From Betaproteobacteria bacterium (GTDB lineage: Bacteria; Pseudomonadota; Gammaproteobacteria; Burkholderiales; Thiobacillaceae): a DNA stretch of 8,573 nt. This document shows positions 7,868 through 8,573 of the stretch, in pieces. Each line of letters starts with the position of its first letter. Position 1 is the first letter of the stretch. The position numbers and the translations under genes are program-made. The notes under the pieces are model-generated. The model did not search any database. It worked only from the letters and a program-made list of their open reading frames with translations, and was not told the DNA's origin. The stretch covers positions 1 through 8,573 of the forward strand of contig JAIFLB010000084.1 of NCBI GenBank assembly GCA_020049245.1, written 5' to 3'.

Positions 7868-8270
7868 GCAGGCGCGCGCGATGCTGCGCATGGCGCACAG
7901 GGATTTCACCGCCCTGATGGGGATGGCGCGAGATACGCTGGCATTTGCGGAGGAGATATTTGGCTTTCATGCTCAGCAAGCCGTGGAGAAGGCGCTGAAA
8001 GCCTGGATTTGCCTGCACGGCATCGAGTATCCATTTACCCACCAGCTCGCTCGCTTGATGACGATCCTGAATAACGCCGGCGAAGACATGGAACTGTTTT
8101 GGGCGCTGGATCAATACAGCGTGTATTCCGTACAGGCTCGCTATGAAGAAGGCGATGTGGCGCTGGATGAGCCGTTGAACCGAGATGCAGTGATTGTCGA
8201 AGTCCAGACCCTGTTGGATAAGGTTGATGTACTCATTGGCCAGATCGATGACACGGGGGCAAGTGATTGA
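7854..8270 (+). CDS. HEPN-domain protein, probable toxin partner of the MNT gene
   Basis: The 138-residue, mainly helical protein carries the HEPN core signature FGFHAQQAVEKALKAW (residues 36-51), then FTHQLARL (61-68) and a C-terminal helix with QARYEEGD (94-101). This is the COG2250-like HEPN branch. Many HEPN proteins paired with MNT domains are ribonucleases using an R-x4-6-H motif. I do not see that motif here: Arg96-Tyr97 is followed by acidic residues and no histidine. Either this branch works differently or it is not a nuclease. Tyr88, Tyr91 and Tyr97 are candidate AMPylation sites, by analogy only. The ATG at 7854 has GGGAGGG at 6 bases. The stop TGA (8268-8270) is followed in the same frame by an ATPase gene fragment. 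Confidence 0.82.
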   Translation: MRDIKQARAMLRMAHRDFTALMGMARDTLAFAEEIFGFHAQQAVEKALKAWICLHGIEYPFTHQLARLMTILNNAGEDMELFWALDQYSVYSVQARYEEGDVALDEPLNRDAVIVEVQTLLDKVDVLIGQIDDTGASD

Positions 8271-8273
8271 TGC

Positions 8274-8480
8274 GTGGTGATCTTCCCACTGGAAGGCGGG
8301 GCGGTGCTGACCGGGCGCAACGGGCGCGGCAAGACCTCGTTACTGCAACTCCTGCCGGTGTTCTTCGGCGAGAACCCGAACCGCATCGTCGGCACCGAGA
8401 CCAACCGGCTTAATTTTGCCGGCTATTACCTGCCGCGCCTGACTTCTTACATCCTGTTCGAGTACCGCAACAAAAAATAG
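8274..8480 (+). pseudogene. Fragment of an SMC/SbcC/MukB-like ATPase (N-terminal Walker A region)
   Basis: The 68 codons contain a clear nucleotide-binding loop, GRNGRGKTS (residues 14-22 counted from GTG 8274), followed by LLQLLPVFFGENPNRIVG and YLPRLTSYILFEYRNK. This resembles the start of large coiled-coil ATPases used in DNA repair, chromosome organisation or plasmid/phage defence. In such proteins about 20-30 residues normally precede this block and many hundreds follow. Here the reading frame meets the HEPN TGA one codon upstream, and it ends at TAG (8478-8480) after an A6 run. Shifting frame at the A6 run gives only short unrelated peptides, so this is not a simple frameshift. No good ribosome binding site precedes GTG 8274. 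I read it as a remnant truncated at both ends. An expressed 68-residue peptide is possible but unlikely to act as an ATPase. Confidence 0.75.
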
Positions 8481-8494
8481 CTTGGTCGTTGCTA

Positions 8495-8523
8495 TTGAAA
8501 TACCGCTGTTGCGTCCCTACCAT
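8495..8523 (+). promoter_or_regulatory. Promoter of the downstream heat-shock operon
   Basis: TTGAAA (8495-8500) and TACCAT (8518-8523) are separated by 17 bases, a sigma-70-like pair matching 5/6 and 4/6 of consensus. Transcription would start near 8530, inside the adjacent CIRCE element, which is the standard arrangement for HrcA repression. The CCC before TACCAT (8515-8517) gives a loose resemblance to a sigma-32 -10 box, so dual control is possible but not shown. Confidence 0.65.
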
Positions 8524-8549
8524 TAGCACTCGTTGGAGAAGAGTGCTAA
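8523..8549 (+). promoter_or_regulatory. CIRCE element, HrcA repressor operator
   Basis: TTAGCACTC (8523-8531), a 9-base spacer (8532-8540) and GAGTGCTAA (8541-8549) form the exact TTAGCACTC-N9-GAGTGCTAA consensus with no mismatch. CIRCE is bound by HrcA and represses heat-shock operons until unfolded protein titrates GroEL away from HrcA. The orientation of the overlapping promoter predicts a rightward gene, most likely groES-groEL (or less likely hrcA/dnaK), starting beyond position 8573. Confidence 0.97.
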
Positions 8550-8573
8550 TCGCCCTCTCCCGATAGGTCCCCT

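Noticed and set aside
8268..8270. TGA between HEPN and the ATPase fragment as a selenocysteine or programmed readthrough codon
   Set aside because: No obvious stem-loop follows, and the HEPN domain is complete at this stop; ordinary termination is simpler.
8472..8480. A6 run before the TAG as a programmed frameshift restoring the ATPase gene
   Set aside because: Both alternative frames after the run give short peptides unlike ATPase sequence, and the promoter plus CIRCE element occupy the following bases.

Overview
The window is a GC-rich, densely coded piece of a proteobacterial chromosome. The acetyl-CoA synthetase, the MHYT-PAS-GGDEF-EAL architecture and a CIRCE operator with a vegetative-type promoter at the right edge all fit a betaproteobacterium. 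That placement is inference, because no rRNA or other marker gene is present.

Left part (1-3314): acs (acetyl-CoA synthetase) reads rightward and converges on a leftward gene for a rhomboid-family intramembrane serine protease. The two share a compact hairpin flanked by an A-tract and a T-tract, which looks like a bidirectional terminator. The rhomboid carries a C-terminal extension of about 145 residues beyond its membrane core.

Middle part (3315-7423): a short divergent intergenic region with a small inverted repeat leads into an 832-residue membrane sensor. It has three MHYT motifs, a PAS domain, a GGDEF domain and an EAL-type domain. Both cyclic-di-GMP catalytic sites look intact, and the inhibitory I-site is present. 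About 50 bases downstream, on the same strand, is a phosphohexomutase of the phosphomannomutase type. A c-di-GMP enzyme next to a sugar-nucleotide precursor enzyme is suggestive of exopolysaccharide control, but this is only inferred from position.

Right part (7424-8573): this looks like a small accessory insertion. It holds an overlapping MNT-domain nucleotidyltransferase / HEPN-domain pair, a MntA/HepT-like toxin-antitoxin arrangement. Immediately after comes a 68-codon fragment of an SMC/SbcC/MukB-like ATPase that keeps its Walker A motif but lacks the rest of the protein. The fragment lies in the same frame as the HEPN gene, separated only by its TGA stop and one codon. About 15 bases after its stop begins a promoter (TTGAAA, 17 bases, TACCAT) that abuts a perfect CIRCE element, the binding site of the heat-shock repressor HrcA. 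A chaperone operon, most likely groES-groEL, should therefore start just outside the window. The defence-type remnant appears wedged directly against a heat-shock promoter.
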